Origin: Bacteroidales bacterium | GTDB taxonomy: Bacteria; Bacteroidota; Bacteroidia; Bacteroidales; Muribaculaceae | Direction: 5' to 3' | DNA length: 41,131 bases | Assembly: GCA_020859755.1 (NCBI GenBank) | Contig: JAJBVP010000073.1 | Location: 1-41,131, forward strand | Part shown: positions 8,576 through 15,472 of the stretch, piece by piece | Layout of the letters: every line of letters starts with the position of its first letter | Position numbering within the stretch: position 1 is the stretch's first letter | The notes under the pieces: model-generated | Told to the model about the DNA's origin: nothing | Databases searched by the model: none | What the model saw: only the letters and a program-made list of their open reading frames with translations | Position numbers and translations under genes: made by a program

Positions 8576-9191
8576 CGGCTGTAGGCTCTTGCGGGTTTTC
8601 GGGGCCGTCTTGGTGCAGCTCGTTCTCTTTCTTTATCCACGCGTCGATGTCGAGGCCGTCGGAGGAGTAGTCCACGTCCTCGTCGGCAACCTCGCCGCCG
8701 CGGGATATCACGCGGTAGTTGGGGTCGTGGTGGTGCAACCACAGGGACAACGCCTGCAGCGAGGGAGGGGTCTCGGTCTCGGTCTCCTGAACTATCACGC
8801 CCGCGTCCTCGTTGTCGGCCATCATCCAGCCCGTGCCGCGGCAGTCGGGGCAGTCCTTGTTCTTGCCCTTGCAGTGGCACCTCAGACCCGCGCCGCGGAT
8901 GGAGCGGCTACGGCTCTTGGTGGCCCCGAAACCGAGCTTCATCACGCAATCCCACGCTTTCATGTTGGCTTGGGACCTCGCGCGCGCTAAAACCTTTAAT
9001 ATCTTCTTGCTACGCCTCTCGTTCTGCTTGTCCGTCCAGCCGATGTAGTTTCCGTTCTTCATCGAGGTGAACGTTTCCACGTCGATGTCGAGGATGAGGG
9101 CCACGTCCTTGTCGTAGGCGCAGACAGAGGCGGCTCGTTGCATCAGGGCGTAGAACTCGTCGGAGTCGTAGTCGTGTTTGGGGTTTGCCAT
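8553..9191 (-). CDS. terminase small subunit with embedded zinc-knuckle-like motif
   Basis: A 212-residue protein starting MANPKHDYDSDEFYALM. Residues 1-95 are helical with an HTH-like part (VALILDIDVETFTSMKNG), consistent with recognition of the packaging site. Position immediately upstream of the large-terminase module supports a small terminase role. Near residues 105-122 it carries CHCKGKNKDCPDCRGTGW, a CxC-x6-CPxCxGxG arrangement like a DnaJ-type zinc centre, which is unusual for small terminases. The C-terminus is acidic. The next gene begins inside its 3' end. Confidence 0.65.
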   Translation of the reverse strand: MANPKHDYDSDEFYALMQRAASVCAYDKDVALILDIDVETFTSMKNGNYIGWTDKQNERRSKKILKVLARARSQANMKAWDCVMKLGFGATKSRSRSIRGAGLRCHCKGKNKDCPDCRGTGWMMADNEDAGVIVQETETETPPSLQALSLWLHHHDPNYRVISRGGEVADEDVDYSSDGLDIDAWIKKENELHQDGPENPQEPTADDKDILP

Positions 9192-9317
9192 ATTGTTGTA
9201 GACTTGTCTCTAAGTGTTGGTGGATTGGTTGAGAGTGGTTACCTTTGCGGAGAGATACCCGTCGGAAGTATGCGCCCCGGTTCTAACGGCAAGCGAACTA
9301 CCCGGCGGGCAATCTTT

Positions 9318-9587
9318 TTATCCCGCGTTGGCTGTCATGTATGTGGATTGGGCGTATTTCTTGTGTAAATCGGCGACCTTGACGTTTAGCGCGCGGTGGT
9401 ATGTTCCTCTTTTCTCGTTGATATTCTTGATGTATCGAGCCGCCGCGTCATCGGCTCGACGCCAACGCGTGATAATGCGTGAGGGACTCTCCCCGCGGTA
9501 TCTGTCGCGGTTCATCAGCTCGGAACCCAGTTGGGTCAATCGCTCCTGTTGCCTGAGGATGTCGTCGATTGATTTCTTTCTCGCCAT
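9318..9587 (-). CDS. small basic Gly-terminal family protein, copy A
   Basis: An 89-residue basic protein; first of an eleven-member paralogous array. N-terminus MARKKSIDDILRQQERL, centre ARYIKNINEKRG, C-terminus KKYAQSTYMTANAG. These three blocks recur in neighbours while the sequence between them varies. No known domain is recognised. High Arg/Lys content and location next to packaging genes would fit nucleic-acid binding or packaging inside the head. That is inference. Confidence 0.75.
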   Translation of the reverse strand: MARKKSIDDILRQQERLTQLGSELMNRDRYRGESPSRIITRWRRADDAAARYIKNINEKRGTYHRALNVKVADLHKKYAQSTYMTANAG

Positions 9588-9593
9588 GGTTGT

Positions 9594-9863
9594 TTATCCT
9601 TGGTTGTTTGCCATATAGGTGTTTTGTGAATACTTCTTGTCGTATCGCGCCGTTTTGCGGCCCGTGCGGGGGTTATCCTTGCCGCGCAGCCGTTCGATAT
9701 TGCTGACGTACCAGCTGCCGGTGCGCTCTGCGAAATCGTTGCGGTCGGCGATCTCACGGTAGCGGGCGCCGGTAAGGCCGTCGCGCCGAGACAGCTCATA
9801 GGCCAAGTCTTGGATGCGGCCCACCTGAGCGTCGATGTCAGCGATGGATTTCTTGCGTGCCAT
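9594..9863 (-). CDS. small basic Gly-terminal family protein, copy B
   Basis: An 89-residue paralog: N-terminal MARKKSIADIDAQVGRI, central WYVSNIERLRGK, C-terminal DKKYSQNTYMANNQG. It is separated from copy A by 6 nt and from copy C by 2 nt, so copies A-D form one tight transcription unit read leftwards. Function unknown. Confidence 0.75.
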   Translation of the reverse strand: MARKKSIADIDAQVGRIQDLAYELSRRDGLTGARYREIADRNDFAERTGSWYVSNIERLRGKDNPRTGRKTARYDKKYSQNTYMANNQG

Positions 9864-9865
9864 TG

Positions 9866-10132
9866 TTATCCCGCGTTAGATGTCATATAGACGGAGCGAC
9901 CGTACTGGACACGCGTGGGCGCGGTGTGTAGCATTCCGTCAACGAACGTGGTCTTCTTGTTGTGGATATTGTTGATGTATCTCGCGGCGGTCTTGGAGGC
10001 CCTACCGAGTCGCGTCCGGTTTCGGGAAAAAGTTTGCCCTCTTTCCCGGTCGCGCTGTTGCAACTCACGGCTCAGGTTCATGATCCGGTAATGTTGCTCG
10101 CGGATATCTTGAATGGATTTCTTCCTTGCCAT
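9866..10132 (-). CDS. small basic Gly-terminal family protein, copy C
   Basis: An 88-residue paralog: MARKKSIQDIREQHYRI at the start, ARYINNIHNKK in the centre and VQYGRSVYMTSNAG at the end. The linker between centre and end (TTFVDGMLHTAPTR) differs from all other copies, showing that the blocks at both ends are under constraint. Function unknown. Confidence 0.75.
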   Translation of the reverse strand: MARKKSIQDIREQHYRIMNLSRELQQRDRERGQTFSRNRTRLGRASKTAARYINNIHNKKTTFVDGMLHTAPTRVQYGRSVYMTSNAG

Positions 10133-10134
10133 AT

Positions 10135-10401
10135 TTATCCTGCGTTAATACCCATATAAGTGTTCTGTGAATACTGGCGTTTCTCGGCTTTCAGGAGGAC
10201 GTCGTAGGGGTCTTTGCCCTCGGCGTTGGCCTTGTCGGCGCGGGCGATAGAGTCTTTCATCGACTTGGTGTTGTCGATGTTGCGCTTGTAACGCTCGGCT
10301 ATCTCATTGATGCGGCTTTCACGCGCGCTTCCTCTCTGGACGCGCGACCACAGCCTCAGGCGTTGACGCTCGATGTCTTCGTATGATTTTGTTCTCGCCA
10401 T
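10135..10401 (-). CDS. small basic Gly-terminal family protein, copy D
   Basis: An 88-residue paralog with a shorter N-terminal helix (MARTKSYEDIERQRLRL), the central ERYKRNIDNTKS motif and C-terminal EKRQYSQNTYMGINAG. It is the first gene of the A-D unit. A TATCTTAG box at 10411-10418, about 10 nt upstream of its start, resembles a degenerate -7 promoter element, and a strong terminator lies just upstream, so the unit likely has its own promoter. Confidence 0.75.
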   Translation of the reverse strand: MARTKSYEDIERQRLRLWSRVQRGSARESRINEIAERYKRNIDNTKSMKDSIARADKANAEGKDPYDVLLKAEKRQYSQNTYMGINAG

Positions 10402-10496
10402 TGTTTTTTCTTGCTAAGATAGCGGGTAAACGCGGGGCGCGGGCGCGCTGGCGGGAGGGATTCGGCACAATGCGGGCAAAGTGACGTGAAAGGACG

Positions 10497-10525
10497 CAAA
10501 AAGCCGCCCCGGGGTCGGGACGGCT
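10497..10525 (-). terminator. rho-independent terminator
   Basis: On the minus strand a GC-rich stem, AGCCGTCCC pairing with GGGCGGCT (one mismatch), is followed directly by TTTTT. It lies 25 nt past the stop of the 10550-10933 gene and would separate that operon from copies A-D. Confidence 0.75.
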
Positions 10526-10549
10526 GGCAGGATGTAGGGCGGTTCAGGG

Positions 10550-10933
10550 TTAATCTTCGGTGTCGGGGATTTTCCTCAGATATTTCAACCATATAGAGGG
10601 ATTCGCCCCTGAAAAGAATCCGTCAAGGATGTCGTTTCCGTTCAAAATAGCGGTAACTTCCGCGATAATGGAGGTTTGGTCCTCAGGGTAAAAGGTGGTC
10701 AAGAAACCACTATAGTCCCTTAACTTGCAACCGTGGTTGTTGCAGTAATCCACGATTTGCCTTTTAGTCGGCTTTAACCATTTATGCGGCTTTTCACCTT
10801 TGTTTGCTGTTTTACGTGCGGGCTGAGGAGACCGTCTTGCCTCGTCATTCTCCAGCAAATCCAAGCCTTTGGGCAACGGGTTTTCGCCGAACAGATGTCT
10901 AATCTCTTGGGGAATTTCGTCGATGTAGCTCAT
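10550..10933 (-). CDS. unknown accessory protein
   Basis: A 127-residue protein from ATG at 10933 (MSYIDEIPQEIRHLFGE); a TTG nine bases upstream gives a less likely longer form. The middle is Lys/Arg-rich (ARKTANKGEKPHKWLKP) and the C-terminal half is helical with WLKYLRKIPDTED at the end. I recognise no family. Its base composition is clearly more AT-rich than the virion genes, and it shares this with the adjacent JAB gene, suggesting joint acquisition. Possibly a partner of the JAB protein; this is inference from adjacency. Confidence 0.55.
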   Translation of the reverse strand: MSYIDEIPQEIRHLFGENPLPKGLDLLENDEARRSPQPARKTANKGEKPHKWLKPTKRQIVDYCNNHGCKLRDYSGFLTTFYPEDQTSIIAEVTAILNGNDILDGFFSGANPSIWLKYLRKIPDTED

Positions 10934-10939
10934 ATCTCG

Positions 10940-10947
10940 CAAAGATA
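10940..10947 (-). promoter_or_regulatory. TAnnTTTG-type -7 box
   Basis: The minus strand reads TATCTTTG, a perfect match to the Bacteroidales -7 consensus TAnnTTTG, 6 nt before the ATG at 10933. No clear TTTG -33 box is present at the right spacing. If used, the transcript would be nearly leaderless. Confidence 0.35.
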
Positions 10948-10990
10948 GGAATAATTTCGGAAAACTATCTAATTTCCCTGCGGGTGTAAA

Positions 10991-11635
10991 TCATTCCAAA
11001 GAATTTAGCCACTTTTTTACATTCTGGTGAGTGATAGCAGCCTGCGTGCGCGAGTTCCATTGAGCCCATTCATGTGTTCCAATTTCTGGTGCGTCCCTTT
11101 TGGAGGGTAATTGGCGGTAATGTTCCTCACCTATTACCCAATCGCTCGGCTTTTCGGTTCTCTCTAACCCGGTGTGCCTTCTCGCCGCCGGGATGTCGTT
11201 TGTATGGGTCAATAACTCAAGATGCTGGGGCCGTCCGTCTTTACCGGGCCTTAACGAATACACATAATCTCCGGACGTTACCCTTACTTCGCTTGCGTTG
11301 CGGGAGGCCGCCAGCCTAATATCCCTTGCAGAAAACGGTGTTCCTACACGGGCGAACAGCGACCCTTTGTCCCCGTTTAAGTGCGAGGGGTGGTTATGGG
11401 TTATAACGCAACCCCGGCCTATACCGGGATGAACCAAGGCTTGGGAAATGTCACCCGTGTCAGAGTAATGTATCCAGCCATTTTTATCAACAATCGAAAC
11501 CGTTTCGACCTCGTCGTCGAGGTGCTTACGTTCAAAGTCAAGGACGGGGCCGCGCTGGTTGCGGGTAAGCCCTGAATCGGTGTCGTGCTTGGCGTCGCGA
11601 AAGCGCGCTTTCTGCGTGTAAATTCCTTCTCCCAT
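10991..11635 (-). CDS. JAB/JAMM (MPN) metalloprotease-like protein
   Basis: A 214-residue protein with the zinc-protease JAMM signature: a glutamate near residues 42-44 (DEVETVSIVDKNG), THNHPS with H80 and H82, and SARD with S102 and D105. This is the RadC/JAB pattern ExnHxHPx(n)SxxD, so the metal site looks intact. Family members cut isopeptide or C-terminal glycine bonds (ubiquitin-like systems), act on tail proteins in phages, or occur in toxins. The C-terminal 70 residues are basic and unassigned. It is AT-richer than its surroundings and embedded in an array of Gly-terminal small proteins, which raises the question of whether those are substrates. Confidence 0.75.
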   Translation of the reverse strand: MGEGIYTQKARFRDAKHDTDSGLTRNQRGPVLDFERKHLDDEVETVSIVDKNGWIHYSDTGDISQALVHPGIGRGCVITHNHPSHLNGDKGSLFARVGTPFSARDIRLAASRNASEVRVTSGDYVYSLRPGKDGRPQHLELLTHTNDIPAARRHTGLERTEKPSDWVIGEEHYRQLPSKRDAPEIGTHEWAQWNSRTQAAITHQNVKKWLNSLE

Positions 11636-11643
11636 ATTCTTGA

Positions 11644-12519
11644 TTAATTTTCAGTTTCTTTCTCGTCGACCTCCACGCCCTCGATGCGCCGCTGCAAGTC
11701 CTCGCCCTTGATGAACTTGGAGTAGGGGTCGTAGCCGAACGACTGCAGGAAATCGGCCTTGGCCTCCCAGTCGCTGAACGACACCATGAAGTAGGCGTCC
11801 ATGTTGGCGGCTTTCTCCGCGGCCCCTTGCAGTATCTGCTGTTTCATCCCCTTGACCTTGGCGATTTTCTCCTCGCGGGTAAGCTCGCGGGGCTCGTCCT
11901 CGTCGCCCTCATCGTCGCCCGGGATGTCGTCGTCCTCTATGACGGCGTCGAGGTCGGCGGTGGCGTTATCGCGTTGCAGGCGGGCCTCCTCGCGGCGGGC
12001 GGTGGCCTCCTGCTCGCGGAAATCGTCCAGCGGGGCCATCAGGTCGGCGAGGTCGTCGGTGAGCGCGGCCTCGCCCTCGCTCTGGAAGTCGAAGTCCACG
12101 CCGATTACGGAGAGGTCGGCGTCGGTGAAACCCACGTTCTTGTAATCGATCTCGGGAATCATCTCGCGCAGGCGGTCGAAGTCCCACTTGCCGCCCACGT
12201 TCTGGTTGTTCATCACCACGACGATTTCCTTCTCGGTCTTGTCGTCGACGTCGACCACCTCCACGCGCAGCTCATAGTCGTTCTCGGGGAAGCCCTTGAT
12301 GCTGTCGAGGATGGCCACCTTTTGGTTGCCCGAGCATACGCGGTTGCCGTTGCGGGCGTTTACGATGATGCCGCCGAGCGTGCCGAACTTGCGCAGGGAC
12401 CGGCGCAGGGCTTTGCGGCCCTCCTCGTCGATGAGGCGGGGGTTGTAGTCGCAGAGGTTTATCTCGGAGCGGTTGAGGGTTTTGACCTCTGAGGGGAATA
12501 ATTTGGGGTCGAGTGCCAT
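11644..12519 (-). CDS. ParB/Srx-fold protein, IbrB-like
   Basis: A 291-residue protein. Residues 10-130 form a ParB/sulfiredoxin-like domain: LNRSEINLCDYNPRLIDEE, then RVCSGNQKVAILDSI where ParB-type proteins have the nucleotide-binding G-x-x-R box (here SGNQKV at 63-68). The middle is acidic (DDDIPGDDEGDEDEP) and the C-terminus has FMVSFSDWEAKADFLQSFG. Paired with a PAPS-reductase-like gene (13935-14636) it resembles the IbrB/IbrA pairs of phages and genomic islands. Biochemical role is unsettled; gene regulation or nucleic-acid modification are candidates. It is separated from its partner here by family copies E-H. Confidence 0.7.
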   Translation of the reverse strand: MALDPKLFPSEVKTLNRSEINLCDYNPRLIDEEGRKALRRSLRKFGTLGGIIVNARNGNRVCSGNQKVAILDSIKGFPENDYELRVEVVDVDDKTEKEIVVVMNNQNVGGKWDFDRLREMIPEIDYKNVGFTDADLSVIGVDFDFQSEGEAALTDDLADLMAPLDDFREQEATARREEARLQRDNATADLDAVIEDDDIPGDDEGDEDEPRELTREEKIAKVKGMKQQILQGAAEKAANMDAYFMVSFSDWEAKADFLQSFGYDPYSKFIKGEDLQRRIEGVEVDEKETEN

Positions 12520-12556
12520 ATTGGTTCTTTGGTTGTTTACGCCGCGAAGATAGGAG

Positions 12557-12588
12557 GCCCGCGGGACGGTTGTTCGCCGCCCGCGGGC
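12557..12588. other. strong intergenic stem-loop
   Basis: A 9-bp perfect inverted repeat (GCCCGCGGG at 12557-12565, CCCGCGGGC at 12580-12588) lies between copy E and the ParB-like gene. There is no T-run on either side, so it is either a weak terminator or a leader hairpin. A TATCTTCG box (one mismatch to TAnnTTTG) follows on the minus strand about 25 nt before the ParB-like start. Confidence 0.45.
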
Positions 12589-12621
12589 TTATCGGTCACT
12601 TCAGGGCGATTGTGGCGCGGT

Positions 12622-12887
12622 TTAGCCAGCGTTTGCCGTCATATACACCGATTGGGAGTATTTCGTGTGGATGTTGGCCATTTTTCCGCCAAGGCGGCTG
12701 GGCTTCCCGCGTTTATTGTCGATGTTGTTGATGTAGCGGTTCGCGGTTCTTCCCGCTTGCCATTTACGAATCCCATAGTTCGTGCCGTAGTTGCCGCGTT
12801 CATAGTCACGCACCTGTAGCTCGTCGGCCAATCGATTAATTCGGTTTTTTTGGTCGGTTATGTCCGCTATAGATTTTTTCTTGCCAT
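12622..12887 (-). pseudogene. small basic Gly-terminal family, copy E, frameshifted at codon 5
   Basis: From ATG at 12887 the sequence reads M-A-R-K then meets a stop, because the A-run (12874-12879) has six As. With seven, the frame would continue K-S-I-A-D-I-T-D-Q-K-N-R-I into the intact rest: NRYINNIDNKRG and TKYSQSVYMTANAG. So the gene is either recently inactivated, phase-variable, a sequencing homopolymer error, or rescued by -1 slippage on A-AAA-AAT. All other parts of the copy are conserved, arguing against old decay. Confidence 0.7.
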
Positions 12888-12918
12888 AGTTTTTAGTTTT
12901 TTTAGTTTTTAGTTCTCG

Positions 12919-13200
12919 TTATCCCGCGGTCGAGGCAAAAGCCTTGTCCGCGTTGTTGATTGCTTTCACGTTAAAATTTCCATTGCCGTAGTCGCGTAGC
13001 GTGCGCTGGCCTTGCTTGGAGTTCACCGTCCCAGAGTACACGCGGGCGACCCTGTTGTAGTCGTCATCAATTGCGTCACCGTAGAAGCTGGCCTCTTGGA
13101 GTTTTCGGCCGATGCGGTTGAGCTGCTTAGCGACTTCGGCCGTGGTTTTGCGGGAGTTGATTTTTACCCCCCCCACGTTCACGAGTTTGTCCCTTGCCAT
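12919..13200 (-). CDS. divergent Gly-terminal family protein, copy F, with in-frame G8 tract
   Basis: A 93-residue protein starting MARDKLVNVGGVKINSRK. The body (QLNRIGRKLQEASFYG, RVARVYSGTVNSKQGQ) aligns with copy H and the C-terminus is NADKAFASTAG, keeping the terminal Gly but not the YM motif. Codons 9-11 contain an eight-G run (C8 on the plus strand at 13167-13174). Expansion or contraction there would knock out the protein almost from the start, so it is a candidate on/off switch. Confidence 0.65.
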   Translation of the reverse strand: MARDKLVNVGGVKINSRKTTAEVAKQLNRIGRKLQEASFYGDAIDDDYNRVARVYSGTVNSKQGQRTLRDYGNGNFNVKAINNADKAFASTAG

Positions 13201-13230
13201 AGTTTGTGGTTAAGAGGTTAGAGGATGGGG

Positions 13231-13578
13231 TTAGCCGCCCGACAGGCCGAGGCCGACGCGGACGTCGTAGTAACGCTGACGGCGGGAGGCCATCTTAGAG
13301 CGGCCGGACTGACGGACTTTGTTGCCGTTATCGTCTTTTTGGGTCTGCGCCCACGTCAAGCCCCCGGCCGTGCGTCCGTTTGTGGACATCTTGCCCGTCA
13401 CAGAGCGGGAGTAGCCGCGGCCCTCTCGCCAATTGCCGTTCTCGTCGCGCTCCAGCACGCCGTGGGCTTGTGAGTAGGCGGCGTTCATCCCGCGGTTGGC
13501 CACAGACTGCGCGTTCTGCGAGTTGAGTTTCTCCGTCTTGCGGGAGCGGGATTTGCCTGATTTGTTCTTGTTTGCCAT
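13231..13578 (-). CDS. divergent Gly-terminal family protein, copy G
   Basis: A 115-residue, very basic and hydrophilic protein starting MANKNKSGKSRSRKTEK and ending VGLGLSGG. A stretch near residues 86-110 (KVRQSGRSKMASRRQRYYDV) aligns with copy J (KVGRSGRQASRSQRLYDI), so G and J are a second subfamily within the array. Probably disordered in part. Function unknown; strong positive charge suits nucleic-acid contact. Confidence 0.65.
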   Translation of the reverse strand: MANKNKSGKSRSRKTEKLNSQNAQSVANRGMNAAYSQAHGVLERDENGNWREGRGYSRSVTGKMSTNGRTAGGLTWAQTQKDDNGNKVRQSGRSKMASRRQRYYDVRVGLGLSGG

Positions 13579-13627
13579 AATTTTTTGCTGTTAAGGGTTG
13601 TTTATTATATCCAATCTCGTCAAACTC

Positions 13628-13666
13628 GTTGACCCACTTGCGGGGCAGTCCACCATCACCGTCCAT
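13628..13666 (-). pseudogene. remnant of the PBECR-like gene 5' end
   Basis: These 39 nt encode MDGDGGLPRKWVN and match the start of the nuclease-like gene at 15983-16021 at all but a few third-codon positions. Both copies begin just after the stop of a family member ending YSQGTYMGL-xx-G. After the conserved 13 residues the 13.6-kb copy diverges and runs off-frame into copy G, so the nuclease body has been lost. Confidence 0.6.
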
Positions 13667-13668
13667 GG

Positions 13669-13932
13669 CTATCCATTGCTAAGTCCCATATAGGTGCCTT
13701 GCGAGTATTTGCGTCTGTTGGCGTTGCCGTCCGACCAATCCCGCATAGCCTGATTCTCATAGCTCTTGGTGTTGCGGATGTTGTCGATGTACTTGTTGCC
13801 CCGCGAGATAACACGGCGCGTCCTGTCGGTTTGACGGTTGTTTGCGTCCACATATTCCCCGCGGCGGATAAGCTCGTTTAGAATGCGCATCTGCTGGTTG
13901 AAAATGTCGTTCACTGACTTCTTCCTTGCCAT
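13669..13932 (-). CDS. small basic Gly-terminal family protein, copy H
   Basis: An 87-residue paralog: MARKKSVNDIFNQQMRI, central NKYIDNIRNTKS, end RRKYSQGTYMGLSNG. It is the closest relative of copy K by its C-terminus, and both are followed by the MDGDGG segment, indicating a segmental duplication. It ends 2 nt before that segment and is preceded by the PAPS-reductase-like gene with a 2-nt gap. Confidence 0.75.
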   Translation of the reverse strand: MARKKSVNDIFNQQMRILNELIRRGEYVDANNRQTDRTRRVISRGNKYIDNIRNTKSYENQAMRDWSDGNANRRKYSQGTYMGLSNG

Positions 13933-13934
13933 AG

Positions 13935-14636
13935 TTAATCGTTGTTATCGTTATTATCCTTCTCGGCCTCGCGCTGGTGGCGTTCCCAGAGGACGCGCTC
14001 GCACAGCGGGAAAACCTTGTATATCTTCTCCAAGTCGCCCGGGCAGTTGCGCTCCAGCCAGCTCAGGCATTCCTCGTTGAATCCCACGCCGCCCGAGGCT
14101 TTCAGCGAGTAGCGCACGGGCTCGGGAATCGAGCGCACGCGCATATACGCCATCACCTCGCGCTGGTTCCACTCGGCCAAGGGATAGAACATCCCCTTGT
14201 GGCAGTAGCCCTCGTCTTGGTAGGTGTTGAGCATCAGGCGGCGGTTCATCCCGTCGGCTTTCTTCATCCCGAGGATGACGGTGTTTATCTGGTACTTTAT
14301 CCTGAGCGTCTTCACCACGTCCGTCAGTCGGATAGCGCGGGTCTTGGGGCGCGCCACGCAGTACATCCCGCTGCGCAGGACGTAGCTGAGGTTCCAATGG
14401 GGTATCTGCACGAACTCCGCGCGGGGGTATCTCGCTTTCACCCAGCGCACGTAACGCTCGATATGCTCCAGTCCCTTGACGAAGTACATGAACACGCAGA
14501 CGAGCCGCTTGTAGCGGGGATAGCACAGGTCGAGGGCGACCAGCGAGTCCTTGCCCAGCGAACACATCAGTATCGCCGCGTCCTCCTTGGCCGCCTGCGC
14601 CTCTATCAGCCTTATGGTGTCGTCAACCCTGCCCAT
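13935..14636 (-). CDS. PAPS-reductase-like protein, IbrA-like
   Basis: A 233-residue adenine-nucleotide alpha-hydrolase. The PP-loop reads CSLGKDS (residues 25-31; canonical S-G-G-K-D-S). Further matches: VCVFMYFVKGLEHIERY, VILGMKKADGMNRRL and FYPLAEWNQREVMAYM, typical of PAPS reductase/DndC-like enzymes. It ends with an acidic, Asn-rich tail (EKDNNDNND). Such phage proteins pair with ParB-like partners (IbrA/IbrB). Sulfate assimilation is unlikely in a phage, so nucleic-acid or tRNA thiol chemistry or regulation is more plausible, but this is inference. It abuts copy I at its start (0-nt gap). Confidence 0.75.
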   Translation of the reverse strand: MGRVDDTIRLIEAQAAKEDAAILMCSLGKDSLVALDLCYPRYKRLVCVFMYFVKGLEHIERYVRWVKARYPRAEFVQIPHWNLSYVLRSGMYCVARPKTRAIRLTDVVKTLRIKYQINTVILGMKKADGMNRRLMLNTYQDEGYCHKGMFYPLAEWNQREVMAYMRVRSIPEPVRYSLKASGGVGFNEECLSWLERNCPGDLEKIYKVFPLCERVLWERHQREAEKDNNDNND

Positions 14637-15026
14637 TTATCCTACAGCCGCTCCAAGTGCGTTGTAATCAGAGTAGGCCTGTGCGGCGCTCTCCGCTCTT
14701 TGCACGCGAGCGTAGTTTTGCGTTGTGGGGTTACGGGAGTCAAGGGCGCGTATGCGGTCCAACTGAGCCCTCACCTGAGCCTCGGTTTTTGAATTGTTGA
14801 CTGACCCTCGCCGCTTAAAGGTGTAGGCACCGTCGGCGGTAGATTTTACGCGGAAAGAGTTGTAAATTGACGTTTTGCCGTTATTAACCCGTCCCGCTTG
14901 TCTAACGCTGACCCCATTTCGGTCAAAACTGGGGAGTGGATCAAGATTGGTACGCGTGGAAATTGCGTTGCTTAGGGTGGTTTCCTCGGTCTTTGAGCCG
15001 GTTCGGTTTGTATATCGTCTTGCCAT
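14637..15026 (-). CDS. divergent Gly-terminal family protein, copy I
   Basis: A 129-residue protein starting MARRYTNRTGSKTEE and ending DYNALGAAVG. It is the longest and most divergent member, assigned by its MAR start, basic character, QVRAQLDRIRALDSRNP segment and terminal glycine. Its stop directly touches the start of the PAPS-reductase-like gene. Function unknown. Confidence 0.6.
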   Translation of the reverse strand: MARRYTNRTGSKTEETTLSNAISTRTNLDPLPSFDRNGVSVRQAGRVNNGKTSIYNSFRVKSTADGAYTFKRRGSVNNSKTEAQVRAQLDRIRALDSRNPTTQNYARVQRAESAAQAYSDYNALGAAVG

Positions 15027-15044
15027 TTTCAGTGACTTTAAGGG

Positions 15045-15383
15045 TTATCCTACGGAGAGGGCGGCGGCACCGGCGGCGGCACGGGCCTCGCGCTCGGTCA
15101 TGCCGTCCTGCGATTCGGGGGAGTTGCGCCAGTTGTCCATATAGTCCTGGATCTCGCGGTCGCGGATGCCTTTCTTGATGTCGTAGAGGCGTTGCGAGCG
15201 GGATGCCTGACGGCCCGAGCGTCCCACCTTGCCGGTCGTGGGGTCGGTGAGGGTCTGCATTTGGGCGTTGGCGGTTCTGCCGTTCTGGGAGGCGCGGCCT
15301 TGTGGGTCGCGGGTGAGGTTGGTGTTGGTGCCCGTCATGCGGTTGATGCGCTTTTGCAGGGCTGTGTTTTTGCGTCTTGCCAT
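15045..15383 (-). CDS. divergent Gly-terminal family protein, copy J
   Basis: A 112-residue basic protein starting MARRKNTALQKRINRM and ending GAAALSVG. It shares the SGRQASRSQRLYDIKKGI region with copy G, and has GRTANAQMQTLTD, which recurs in copy G as GRTAGGLTWAQTQKD. Function unknown. Confidence 0.65.
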   Translation of the reverse strand: MARRKNTALQKRINRMTGTNTNLTRDPQGRASQNGRTANAQMQTLTDPTTGKVGRSGRQASRSQRLYDIKKGIRDREIQDYMDNWRNSPESQDGMTEREARAAAGAAALSVG

Positions 15384-15472
15384 AACTTTTTGTGAATTAG
15401 TTTGTTTATATCGTGTAAAGTTTCTAACTTTGCGGCGAGCAATGAAAGAGTGGGCTGAGCTACCCTTGTAGG

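Noticed and set aside
9240-9247. TACCTTTG on the plus strand, a match to the -7 consensus
   Set aside because: It would transcribe antisense into the accessory array, has no -33 box at the right spacing, and no plus-strand gene follows.
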